Source: Clostridia bacterium (lineage in GTDB: Bacteria; Bacillota; Clostridia; Oscillospirales; CAG-272). From it: a stretch of DNA of 64,000 nucleotides. Position numbers and translations under genes: made by a program. Shown here piece by piece: positions 32,588 through 40,413 of the stretch (its first letter is position 1; every line of letters starts with the position of its first letter). The notes below the pieces were generated by a model that had not been told where the DNA came from, made no database searches, and was given only the letters and a program-made list of their open reading frames with translations. The stretch is from positions 1 to 64,000 of the forward strand of contig JAFQEJ010000053.1 in assembly GCA_017399105.1 (NCBI GenBank), in the 5' to 3' direction.

Positions 32588-33544
32588 TTGAAAATATCTG
32601 TAATCGGCTGCGGGCGATGGGGCAGCTTTATCTGCTGGTACCTCGACCGTATCGGCCACCAACTGATGCTTTACGGCAGAGAAACATCACAACATTTTAA
32701 TACCTTCAGAAAGAGCCGTACAAACGGAATGGTAACATTTTCGGAGAAAGTATACCTTACAACTTCACTGGAAGAAACGGTTACATCAGAAGTGATCATC
32801 ATTTCGGTTAATTCTCAGGGTCTGCGTGCCTTGATGCAGGAGCTTGCGGTCTATGATCTCAGCGGAAAAATCATTGTGCTCTGCATGAAGGGGATCGAAA
32901 TCGATACCGGTGCCAGACTCAGTGAAATCGTAGCAGAATATACAAATGAACAGGTAAAATGCGCTGTCTGGCTGGGGCCCGGTCACGTCGAAGAATTCTG
33001 TGCCGGTATTCCGAACTGCATGGTTATCGACTCTGCCGATAATGAAACAAAACATATACTTGTTGATTCATTTTCGGGGGATCTGATTCGCTTTTATTAC
33101 GGAACCGATCTCATTGGAAACGAAGTCGGCGCTGCTGCAAAAAATGTAATCGGCATCGCCGCAGGTATGCTCGACGGTTTGAAGCTTTCTTCATTGAAAG
33201 GAGCGCTCATGAGCCGTGCAACTCGTGAAGTTGCGCGCCTAATCTGTGCAATGGGCGGTTCCGAGTTTTCCGCATACGGCCTCTGTCATCTCGGAGATTA
33301 TGAAGCCACGGTATTCTCGAAATACAGCCATAACAGACGCTTTGGTGAAGGCATTATTCTCGGTGAGCGGTACAATGAGCTTGCAGAAGGGTATTATACA
33401 GCGAAAGCCATCATGGCACTGGCAGATCGCTATCGAGTGGAGCTTCCCATATGCAGCGCAGTATATCGCGTGCTGTATGAGAATGCGGTTCCTGCCCAAG
33501 CGCTGGATGAGCTTTTTGCAAGAAGCTTGAAAAATGAATTTTAA
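32588..33544 (+). CDS. Glycerol-3-phosphate dehydrogenase-like protein (GpsA family)
   Basis: A 318-residue NAD(P)-dependent dehydrogenase of the GpsA family, which makes sn-glycerol-3-phosphate for phospholipids from dihydroxyacetone phosphate. Motifs are IGCGRWGSF (Rossmann), VLCMKGIE with the conserved Lys, the catalytic Lys in EVGAAAKNVIGIAAGM, RATREVARL, and LGDYEATVFSKYSHNRRFG. One deviation is the substrate-loop segment, normally SGPSFA, which reads LGPGHVEE here. The start is TTG at 32588, and the nearest AAAGG is far upstream (about 16 nt), so translation may be weak or the start may be slightly different. Given the altered loop, a second GpsA with another substrate is possible. Confidence 0.75.
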   Translation: MKISVIGCGRWGSFICWYLDRIGHQLMLYGRETSQHFNTFRKSRTNGMVTFSEKVYLTTSLEETVTSEVIIISVNSQGLRALMQELAVYDLSGKIIVLCMKGIEIDTGARLSEIVAEYTNEQVKCAVWLGPGHVEEFCAGIPNCMVIDSADNETKHILVDSFSGDLIRFYYGTDLIGNEVGAAAKNVIGIAAGMLDGLKLSSLKGALMSRATREVARLICAMGGSEFSAYGLCHLGDYEATVFSKYSHNRRFGEGIILGERYNELAEGYYTAKAIMALADRYRVELPICSAVYRVLYENAVPAQALDELFARSLKNEF

Positions 33545-33575
33545 AATATTAATCATCATATAAGGAGAAAATACT

Positions 33576-34739
33576 ATGTCTGATGCATATATGTCACGCG
33601 GCGTTTCTGCCTCCAAGGATGAGGTACATCGCGCAATATCCAACCTTGAGAAGGGCGAATTCGGCGGTGCCTTCTGTAAGCTGATTCCCGATCCCTGCGG
33701 CGATGCCAACTGGGTAGCGGCTATGCACGCTGACGGTGCCGGAACAAAATCCTCACTCGCATACATCAAAGCTAAGGAAACAGGATCCTATCAACCCTTT
33801 TTTGATATCGCACAGGATTCCATGGTTATGAATCTGGACGACCTTTTATGCGTTGGCGCAATCGAAGGCTTTGTCATGTCAAATACAATCGGAAGAAATG
33901 CTCACCGTGTGGACGGTAATGCGATCAAGGCTGTCATCGACGGCTACAGTGCATTCGCAGAAAATATGAAGCAGTTCGGTGTCAATATCACCCTTTCCGG
34001 CGGTGAAACTGCTGACGTGGGAGATCTTGTCGCCACCATAATTGCAGACTCCACCTTTTTCGTTCGTATCCTCAGAAGTGATGTGATTAACTGCGACAAT
34101 ATCAAAGCAGGCGATGTAATTGTTGGTCTGTCCTCCACAGGAAAGGCATCCTACGAGACCAGATACAACGCAGGTATGGGTTCAAACGGTCTTACGGCAG
34201 CGCGTCATCTGCTCCTCTGTGATTATTACGCAGAAAAGTATCCGGAAACCTATTCGCCTACCATCGACCGCTCCAAGGTTTACTGTGGTAAATATCGTAT
34301 TGAAGATATTCTCCCCGGTACCGAGGTCACTGTTGGTGATGCAATTCTTTCTCCCACGAGAACTTATGCACCCATTATCCGTGACATCCTTACACAGAAG
34401 AGAGAAGCTGTTCACGGCATGATCCACTGCACTGGCGGCGGTCAGGTGAAATGCAGAAACTTTGGTATCAATATGCACTATATCAAGGATAATCTCTTTG
34501 AAGTTCCTCCGCTCTTCGCAGCGATTGCTGAAAACGGTGATATTTCCGAGCGCGAAATGTACCAGGACTTCAACATGGGTCACCGAATGGAGATCTATTG
34601 CTCTGAGGAGGATGCAGCTCTCATGATCAAAGCTGCGGCAAAGTACAATGTCGATGCAAAGATCATCGGCTACACCGAAGCATCGCCCGATGGCAACCGC
34701 GTTACAGTAAAGGCAAACGGAAAAACCTTCGAATATTAA
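33576..34739 (+). CDS. PurM-like (AIR synthase superfamily) protein
   Basis: A 387-residue ATP-using enzyme of the PurM/AIR synthase superfamily. Superfamily landmarks are HADGAGTKSSLAY, DSMVMNLDDLLCVGA (canonical PurM: VNDIL near the ATP site), LSGGETADVGDL and CTGGGQVKCRNF. These follow the PurM order, but the spacing and the C-terminal half differ from true purine-pathway PurM (about 345 residues). No other purine genes are near. It could be the cell's AIR synthase or a paralogue with another acyl-phosphate-forming role. AAGGAG precedes ATG 33576. It follows the GpsA-like gene by 31 nt and precedes a ribokinase-like gene by 95 nt. Confidence 0.75.
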   Translation: MSDAYMSRGVSASKDEVHRAISNLEKGEFGGAFCKLIPDPCGDANWVAAMHADGAGTKSSLAYIKAKETGSYQPFFDIAQDSMVMNLDDLLCVGAIEGFVMSNTIGRNAHRVDGNAIKAVIDGYSAFAENMKQFGVNITLSGGETADVGDLVATIIADSTFFVRILRSDVINCDNIKAGDVIVGLSSTGKASYETRYNAGMGSNGLTAARHLLLCDYYAEKYPETYSPTIDRSKVYCGKYRIEDILPGTEVTVGDAILSPTRTYAPIIRDILTQKREAVHGMIHCTGGGQVKCRNFGINMHYIKDNLFEVPPLFAAIAENGDISEREMYQDFNMGHRMEIYCSEEDAALMIKAAAKYNVDAKIIGYTEASPDGNRVTVKANGKTFEY

Positions 34740-34834
34740 TTTAGAACAGCATGCATGCACCTTATCCCTGCACGGCTCACCTTCCGCCAAAGGACGAGCT
34801 GTAGAAATTTCGGCGGAGAAATGGGAGAGATGTT

Positions 34835-35773
34835 ATGAAATCTAGAATACTGGTGATCAGCGCTGCCGAAATGGAGCTTCTCATGCTCTGTGACCGCATT
34901 CCTTCAGCCGGTGAAACGATCAGAGGCAAGGGATATGAATATATTCCGGGCGGAAAGGGAACCAATGCTGCCGTAACTCTTTCAAGATTAGGCGGTGACT
35001 GTGTGTTCTGCTCTTGCCTTGGAGATGACGAAAACGGAGCAAAGCTTCGCCGCTATTACAACGAATGCGGCGTCGATACGCGCTTTTTGGCAACCGACAG
35101 GAATGCCAAAACAGGCTTTACGGCTGCCATCTGTGAAAAGAATGACAACCTGCGAGCACTTACCTTCAGAGGAGCATCCGATCTTCTTACAAGAGAGCAT
35201 ATCGAAGAAGCCTTTACCTGCTATCCCGATGCAGTCTATGTGCAGACAGTTCTTGAGTCTCGTTTGCTTGCTAAAGCTACCCGTTTCGCTGTTCAGCAGA
35301 AAATTCCCGTTTTCATCGATGCTTCGGGTATCGGAAAAGAATATCCTTTTGAGGAACTTGAAAGCATCGAAATCTTCCAAACAAGTGCTCAGGATGCCTA
35401 CCGTATCACCGGCATCATGCCGACCGATATGGAGAATTGCATGAAATCGGCAATGGCACTGGAGTCCCGCGTTAAAGCAAAATTCTATGTGATCCGCATT
35501 CCGGGACGCGGAGCATTTATCTATGATGGCAGATATTATCAGATGCAGCCCACCTACGATGTGGATCGTGCCGACACAGCCGAAGCCGCAGATGCATTTA
35601 ACGCATCGCTTGCACTCAATTATTTGACCACCCATGATATCAAGAATGCATGCAGTTTTGCAAGTGCAGTGGGAGAAGTGACAACCGATATGCACGAATC
35701 ACTCGATCCGATTCCTGAACTCCGTAAAGTGCGCGAATATATTTTATCGTTCAAACCCAGCATCAAGATGTAA
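34835..35773 (+). CDS. Ribokinase-like PfkB protein with degraded active-site motifs
   Basis: A 312-residue protein of the PfkB/ribokinase fold. The N-terminal substrate signature is present (IPGGKGTNAAVTLSRLG), as is the strand-turn RIPGRGAFIYDG. The C-terminal catalytic motif, canonically DTxGAGDAF, reads DTAEAADAF (residues 247-255): the base Asp (residue 253) is kept, but the two anion-hole glycines are Glu and Ala. The upstream NxxE motif region (canonical PNETE) reads TSAQD. Both changes should weaken phosphate transfer, so this may be a non-kinase sugar-binding protein or a very divergent kinase. GGGAGAG precedes the start. It lies in the run GpsA-like, PurM-like, this gene, hydrolase, RuvX. 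Confidence 0.75.
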   Translation: MKSRILVISAAEMELLMLCDRIPSAGETIRGKGYEYIPGGKGTNAAVTLSRLGGDCVFCSCLGDDENGAKLRRYYNECGVDTRFLATDRNAKTGFTAAICEKNDNLRALTFRGASDLLTREHIEEAFTCYPDAVYVQTVLESRLLAKATRFAVQQKIPVFIDASGIGKEYPFEELESIEIFQTSAQDAYRITGIMPTDMENCMKSAMALESRVKAKFYVIRIPGRGAFIYDGRYYQMQPTYDVDRADTAEAADAFNASLALNYLTTHDIKNACSFASAVGEVTTDMHESLDPIPELRKVREYILSFKPSIKM

Positions 35774-35782
35774 GGAGAACAC

Positions 35783-36763
35783 ATGGCATATACAAAATCT
35801 ACCGGTACCTTTCTGTCGGGGGATCAGAAAACGAACTGTGCTTATTATGTCTATACCCCCGAGGTGAATCCAAAAGCGATTGTTCAGATCTGCCACGGAA
35901 TGTGCGAGTACATGGAGCGGTACGAGCATGTTGCGGAATTTCTGACCGAGCAAGGATATGTTGTCTGCGGAGAAGATCATCTTGGCCACGGAAATACAGC
36001 TGCAACACCCGAGGATTACGGATATTTTGGCAGTGAGGGTTATGAAGGTCTTATCAGGAATGTCGAAAATCTTCGTCAGATTATGCGTAAGCGTTATCGC
36101 TCGCTTCCCTATATCCTGCTAGGCCACAGCATGGGGTCCTTTATTGTAAGGCAGTATGCGGTAGATTACAAAGACAGCATAGACGCTCTTGTCATCTGCG
36201 GTACCAGCAGTGGTGCACAGCCTTTAAACGCAGGTATTCTGCTGACCGGTCTGCTATCCAAAATCCGAGGTGAGCGTTATCGGAGCAGCTTCGTCAGAAA
36301 TATATCCTTCAAAGGTTATAATGACCGTTTCAAATCGGAAAATGATCCCTATTCCTGGCTTACCAGAAGCAAAGAATGCCGTGTATCCTACGCTTCCGAT
36401 TCAAAATCAGGTTTTACCTTTACTTTAAACGGTTATAACGCGATGTTCCGCTTGCTGAAATCGGTCAGCTCTGAGGAATGGGCAAATGAGGTGCCCAAAA
36501 GTCTGCCGATTTATATCATCAGCGGCGATGAGGACCCGGTCGGCGACTACGGTGAAGGTGTCAAGACTGTCTATGACCGTCTGATTGCGGCAGAAATCTG
36601 TAATCTCAAAATTAAGCTTTATGAAGGCGCACGTCATGAACTGTTTAATGAAATCAACCGCGAGGAAGTCTTTGCTGATCTGCTTGAATGGCTGAATGAA
36701 ACGGTTGACGGAGTAAGAGAAGCACGGATTCAGAATAATTTCATGTACGGAGGCGGACAATGA
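35783..36763 (+). CDS. Alpha/beta hydrolase (monoacylglycerol lipase-like)
   Basis: A 326-residue serine hydrolase of the S33-like/monoacylglycerol lipase group. The oxyanion region is IVQICHGMCEYMERY, the nucleophile elbow is LLGHSMGSF, the acid is in ISGDEDPVGDY and the catalytic His is in YEGARHELFNE. There is no signal peptide, so it is cytoplasmic, and lysophospholipids or monoglycerides are likely substrates. AAGGAG lies 6 nt before the ATG. The stop overlaps the ruvX start (ATGA), which implies coupled translation. Confidence 0.87.
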   Translation: MAYTKSTGTFLSGDQKTNCAYYVYTPEVNPKAIVQICHGMCEYMERYEHVAEFLTEQGYVVCGEDHLGHGNTAATPEDYGYFGSEGYEGLIRNVENLRQIMRKRYRSLPYILLGHSMGSFIVRQYAVDYKDSIDALVICGTSSGAQPLNAGILLTGLLSKIRGERYRSSFVRNISFKGYNDRFKSENDPYSWLTRSKECRVSYASDSKSGFTFTLNGYNAMFRLLKSVSSEEWANEVPKSLPIYIISGDEDPVGDYGEGVKTVYDRLIAAEICNLKIKLYEGARHELFNEINREEVFADLLEWLNETVDGVREARIQNNFMYGGGQ

Positions 36764-37173
36764 AAAAAATACTTGCAGTCGATCTGGGAGATGTCCGCAC
36801 AGGCCTTGCTGTCAGCGACGCTCTTGGCTTTTTGGCAAACGGGATCGGCACAATTACCGAATATTCACGCGACAAGCTTGCCGAACGCATTAAGAACATT
36901 GCAGAAGAGCATCAGGTAGCTAAAATTATCGTGGGAAATCCTATTAATATGAATGGTACCAGAGGTGAAAAATCCGAGCGTGCCGAAGCTTTTGCAGATC
37001 AGCTTCGCGATCTGACAGGTCTTGAGATTGTTCTTTATGATGAACGCTGTACAACTATGGTTGCTCATACTATCATGAATGAGACCAACACAAGGGGAAA
37101 AAAGCGAAAAGCAACTGTCGACACGCTGTCGGCTCAGATTATTCTGCAGAATTATCTTGATTCACACAAATAA
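36760..37173 (+). CDS. ruvX: Putative pre-16S rRNA nuclease / Holliday junction resolvase (YqgF)
   Basis: A 137-residue RNase H-fold protein of the YqgF/RuvX family, involved in processing the 5' end of 16S rRNA. The acidic active-site regions are AVDLGDVRTGLAVSD, IVGNPINMNGTRGEKSE, LYDERCTTMVA and ATVDTLSAQIILQNYL, with Asp or Glu residues in the standard places. The length is typical (about 140). The start overlaps the stop of the hydrolase gene, and a terminator follows at once. It is normally encoded beside alaS or mltG in Firmicutes, so the neighbour set here is different. Confidence 0.93.
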   Translation: MKKILAVDLGDVRTGLAVSDALGFLANGIGTITEYSRDKLAERIKNIAEEHQVAKIIVGNPINMNGTRGEKSERAEAFADQLRDLTGLEIVLYDERCTTMVAHTIMNETNTRGKKRKATVDTLSAQIILQNYLDSHK

Positions 37174-37175
37174 AA

Positions 37176-37220
37176 AATCGGGCTGTTTCAAACATGAAGT
37201 TGAGACAGCCCGATTAGATT
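37176..37220. terminator. Bidirectional terminator
   Basis: AATCGGGCTGT (37176-37186) pairs with ACAGCCCGATT (37205-37215). A runs precede and T-rich sequence follows. It lies between the converging ruvX and EamA-type genes. Confidence 0.85.
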
Positions 37221-37226
37221 TTATTA

Positions 37227-38129
37227 TCAGAATAAGAACAGGAATGTGGAAGCAAAAGAAAGAATGAGACCGATTAAATGCTTCTTACTCGGATATTCTT
37301 TAAAGCCGACAGCACCGACAACGGCAGTAAGAACCACACTTCCGCCGGTTGACATAGGATAAAGCACCGAAGCAGGAACATGCGCCGCACCGATCAACTG
37401 AAGGAGATAAGACGAACCGTTTAAAATTGCACTGACACATACGACAGTCACAATGAAAGCGGTCAGCTTTTTAGTCAAAGGCTGATCAAGCGGCTTAACT
37501 TTTTTAACTGTGCAAATGATGATTAGTAAAATGCCGGCAATAATTCCGCTGATTCCGTTCGAAAGAATTGTAAAGCTGGTGGCAGATACCGTAGCAAGCT
37601 CTGAAACCTGATGAACCTTGGAGGTGATGCTGACGAAACCGTTCAGCGTGAACACCACCATGCAGAGAAAAATAAACAGCAAGGTTTTATTGCTCGATTT
37701 ATTTTTACTGCTTGTGGAAAGAACAGGGAATACCATTGATACAACAAGCAGAATCACTCCGATAATACGAGGAATACTGATGCCTTCATCAAGGAAAATG
37801 ATACCGAAAAAATAGGGAAGCAGCATGCCGCCGAGCATCAGAAACATGGTGTAGATCGAAAAATCACCGAGCGCAAAGATTTTAAATCCGATCATGGTGT
37901 AGCAGCAATATAAAACCGAAACAATCGCCGCCATTAATGCAGAGAAGGGGGTAACTTCAAGCTTGAATCCGTTGAAGATAAAAAATATTACAGAAATTGC
38001 AAGGCTGCTGAGTGAAATAAAAAGAAGTGATGCGGTGATAGAATTACCCAGTTTTGACTGAAACAGTTTACTCATGGAGAGATTCAGTGCCATCAGCACC
38101 ACAGCAATGAGAATAAGAATGTAGTACAT
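37227..38129 (-). CDS. EamA-like drug/metabolite transporter-superfamily permease
   Basis: A 300-residue integral membrane protein with about ten hydrophobic segments in two related halves, as in the DMT (EamA) superfamily. The two halves meet after a basic loop (STSSKNKSSNKT, about residue 145). A further charged loop KKVKPLDQPLTKK lies in the second half, and the pattern near the end PASVLYPMSTGGSVVLTAVVG fits EamA proteins, followed by FKEYPSKKHLIG. The exported or imported substrate is unknown. ATG 38129 has AAGGAG 5 nt upstream. The in-frame start at 38189 lies upstream of the -10 element at 38158. A strong promoter precedes it. Confidence 0.8.
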   Translation of the reverse strand: MYYILILIAVVLMALNLSMSKLFQSKLGNSITASLLFISLSSLAISVIFFIFNGFKLEVTPFSALMAAIVSVLYCCYTMIGFKIFALGDFSIYTMFLMLGGMLLPYFFGIIFLDEGISIPRIIGVILLVVSMVFPVLSTSSKNKSSNKTLLFIFLCMVVFTLNGFVSITSKVHQVSELATVSATSFTILSNGISGIIAGILLIIICTVKKVKPLDQPLTKKLTAFIVTVVCVSAILNGSSYLLQLIGAAHVPASVLYPMSTGGSVVLTAVVGAVGFKEYPSKKHLIGLILSFASTFLFLF

Positions 38130-38157
38130 AAGAACTCCTTGAAGATTTATCTTAAAA

Positions 38158-38186
38158 ATGATATCATATAATAAACTAAATGTCAA
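38158..38186 (-). promoter_or_regulatory. Promoter of the EamA-type gene
   Basis: On the minus strand TTGACA (38181-38186), a 17-bp spacer and TATCAT (38158-38163). Confidence 0.75.
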
Positions 38187-38242
38187 CAAATTCTAAATGA
38201 TTAAAAAAGATTAATTTATGATAAAAATTTATCAAATAAGTA

Positions 38243-38273
38243 TTGACTCTCCACCATACTGTAATGATAAACT
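38243..38273 (+). promoter_or_regulatory. MerR-type promoter with a 19-bp spacer
   Basis: TTGACT (38243-38248), a 19-bp spacer and TAAACT (38268-38273). The sequence TTGACTCTCC and the over-long spacer are the classical layout of promoters activated by MerR-family proteins (as at bmr and mer), which twist the DNA to realign the hexamers. The MerR gene itself starts at 38324, so autoactivation is likely. Confidence 0.7.
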
Positions 38274-38323
38274 GATACTACGGAAGAAGGCGCCCTTCCT
38301 AAACGCCGAAAAGGAGATTACTC

Positions 38324-39850
38324 ATGTATAAGATAGGTGAACTGTCTGCTCTTTGCAGCATTCCGGTGAAGACCCTGCGTTTTTATGACAATGAAGGTAT
38401 ACTGATACCCGAAAAAATTGATCCCTTTACCGGTTATCGTTATTACTCGGCATCGCAGCTCTCACAATGTCTGCGCATTATCACACTGAAAGATCTCGGC
38501 TTCACGCTGGGAGAAATCAGAGAACTGATCAAAGCACCGATTAAAACAGAAGCTATTCTTCAAAATAAGATTCAGGAACTGAAGGAAATCGCCAATAAAA
38601 CTCAAAGACAGATTGGTGTTCTTGAAATGATGACACATGAGCTTCGCGAAAACAGCCATCACTTGATGCATCTGGTTCAAGCAAAGGGAGAGACGATGAA
38701 AGCTGCCTGTATTACCGGAATATTCAAGAATCGTGCAGAAGTTAAACACGAGCTTGATCAGCTCCGTGAATCTATTCCACAGAGCATCCGCGGTAATCGA
38801 AGTCTCATCATAGCATATGAGCTTGATTATGCAGATGAGAACATTCACTGCTCGATATGCTGTGAAATTACCGGTAATCTCCCTATCGAAAGTGAAATTC
38901 AAGTCCGATTGATTCCGTTGAATGGCGATTATGCATCCGTCACAGGCAGTAAAGACCAGCTTGCCGAATCCTATCGTTCACTTCTGAGACAGATGGCAGG
39001 CGCATCCCTCACTGCATCAGGCGCATTCTATGAAATCTGCTATGATGACGGATCAATCGAATTGAAAATCCCGATTTATCAAACGAATATGAACGAAAAA
39101 AATGAGGATAGCATAATGAATAACAATACTATATTTGAAAATGATCCCGATGTGATCGGCAAATGGAAAATCTACGACAAACTTCCGAGTCCTGAAATGT
39201 TCTCGCCTTTAAAATCCAAATGCAGTGACAAAGATGATGTATGGTTAAAGGAAATCTATTTTCTTCCCGGTGGTGAAGGCTATTGGATCTTCAACGGGTG
39301 GACGAAAGGAAAACTAATTGAAGCATACGGTTATCCGAAAAAGAAGGCGGAATATGAATACACAATAGAAAAACACAATGACAAACAATTCCTCTTTCTT
39401 CGTCTGCAGTCCGGATGTGACATCATGCCGGAATACCTTATCTATGAAAAGGTATCAGACCGCGCCTATACAAAAGAAGATATACGCGTAAAAGATAATG
39501 TTGAGATTCTCTTTGAAAGTGACGATCAAGTTCTCGGAAACTGGTATGCCTACGATTTTGTCCCCGACATCGATGAATTTGATTCTTCAAAAAGAAACTG
39601 GCAAGGTGATCTTTTCTTTAAGAAAATCACTTTTCAAGAAGATGGAAGTGCTGACTGCCTGATGGGAGAAAAAACGATCCCTTACAGACAAAACTGGACC
39701 AGAGGCACACTGCTCGATAAAAGAAATCAGATTGCCGAAGCGTACACTCTGATGAATATTGACGGCAGGGAATACCTCTTCGTCGAATGGAAGAGCGGCG
39801 ACTATATCTTTGCAAAGCGTGCACCGCTGTATTACGTATTTATCAGATAA
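38324..39850 (+). CDS. MerR-family regulator with duplicated C-terminal sensor domain
   Basis: A 508-residue protein. Residues 1-70 are a MerR winged helix-turn-helix (IGELSALCSIPVKTLRFYDNE, then DPFTGYRYYSASQL). A coiled-coil of about 80-120 follows. Residues of about 125-255 are GyrI/BmrR-like, the usual drug-sensing module. Two repeats of about 110 residues follow, at 274 (DPDVIGKWKIYDKLP) and 400 (DDQVLGNWYAYDFVP). Each is a beta-rich stretch with Trp-rich landmarks (FNGWTKGKL / RQNWTRGTL) that suggests a lipocalin-like fold. An internal ATG (39116, residue 265) has GAGGA 7 nt upstream, exactly at the junction, so the repeats may also be made alone. MerR proteins with BmrR-like sensors are about 270 residues, so the extra half is unusual. 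It likely activates its own 19-bp-spacer promoter. Confidence 0.8.
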   Translation: MYKIGELSALCSIPVKTLRFYDNEGILIPEKIDPFTGYRYYSASQLSQCLRIITLKDLGFTLGEIRELIKAPIKTEAILQNKIQELKEIANKTQRQIGVLEMMTHELRENSHHLMHLVQAKGETMKAACITGIFKNRAEVKHELDQLRESIPQSIRGNRSLIIAYELDYADENIHCSICCEITGNLPIESEIQVRLIPLNGDYASVTGSKDQLAESYRSLLRQMAGASLTASGAFYEICYDDGSIELKIPIYQTNMNEKNEDSIMNNNTIFENDPDVIGKWKIYDKLPSPEMFSPLKSKCSDKDDVWLKEIYFLPGGEGYWIFNGWTKGKLIEAYGYPKKKAEYEYTIEKHNDKQFLFLRLQSGCDIMPEYLIYEKVSDRAYTKEDIRVKDNVEILFESDDQVLGNWYAYDFVPDIDEFDSSKRNWQGDLFFKKITFQEDGSADCLMGEKTIPYRQNWTRGTLLDKRNQIAEAYTLMNIDGREYLFVEWKSGDYIFAKRAPLYYVFIR

Positions 39851-39854
39851 AAAT

Positions 39855-39893
39855 ATCCCCTCGATTACATTGAAGTAATCGAGGGGATTCTGC
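39855..39893. terminator. Bidirectional terminator
   Basis: ATCCCCTCGATTAC (39855-39868) pairs with GTAATCGAGGGGAT (39875-39888), a 14-bp stem. It lies between the converging MerR gene and the DUF4358 gene. Confidence 0.85.
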
Positions 39894-39901
39894 GATCAAC
39901 T

Positions 39902-40396
39902 TTAATTCTGTTTCAGTGCTGCCTCGAATGCTTCATATACCGCAGATGATTCTGCTTCATCAAGCATTGCGTAGGTTATATAGAGACCGGCGACCTTTAC
40001 TTCAGCACCGGTTACATTGGGGGCATCCTCTTCTACATAAGAAAGTGCAAGTTTATCTCCGGCACGACGAGCAATATACTCTTCAACAGCAGTTATTATT
40101 GTTTCAACATCAGCCTCAGCAGCGGCTTTAAAAATACCGTATTCATCAAAGGTAGCACCTGCAGCGGGGACGCATACCACGAATTCCGAACATTTATCGG
40201 TAGGGATTTGCATGCTCGAGTTGACATAATCAGCAGTCATCTCGGTAAGTGCCGAACCGTTCTCAATCAAAGGCTTGTAAGCTGCGGAAATATCGGCAGC
40301 AGCAACATCGGTCTTATAAGTATTCCCCTCACCGCAGGAACCAAACATAACAGCAGTGAGAATGGTAAGAATCAGAATAGCTGTCAATTTTTTCAT
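39902..40396 (-). CDS. DUF4358 lipoprotein
   Basis: A 164-residue exported lipoprotein: signal peptide with lipobox MFGSC and Cys at residue 21, then a small alpha/beta domain. Landmarks CSEFVVCVPAAGATFDEYGIFKA and the repeated ADVETIITAVEEYI match the DUF4358 family, common in Clostridia but of unknown function. A good ribosome binding site (AAGAGAG) precedes the start. It follows an SGNH hydrolase gene by 17 nt. In Clostridia such lipoproteins are often near acyl-modification genes of the envelope, which would fit that neighbour. This is inference. Confidence 0.75.
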   Translation of the reverse strand: MKKLTAILILTILTAVMFGSCGEGNTYKTDVAAADISAAYKPLIENGSALTEMTADYVNSSMQIPTDKCSEFVVCVPAAGATFDEYGIFKAAAEADVETIITAVEEYIARRAGDKLALSYVEEDAPNVTGAEVKVAGLYITYAMLDEAESSAVYEAFEAALKQN

Positions 40397-40413
40397 GATT
40401 GTTCTCTCTTTCT

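Noticed and set aside
34740-34834. Possible leader structure before the PfkB-like gene (GCATGCATGC and TCCGCC/GGCGGA)
   Set aside because: The pairs are short and loosely spaced. No known riboswitch core is recognisable.
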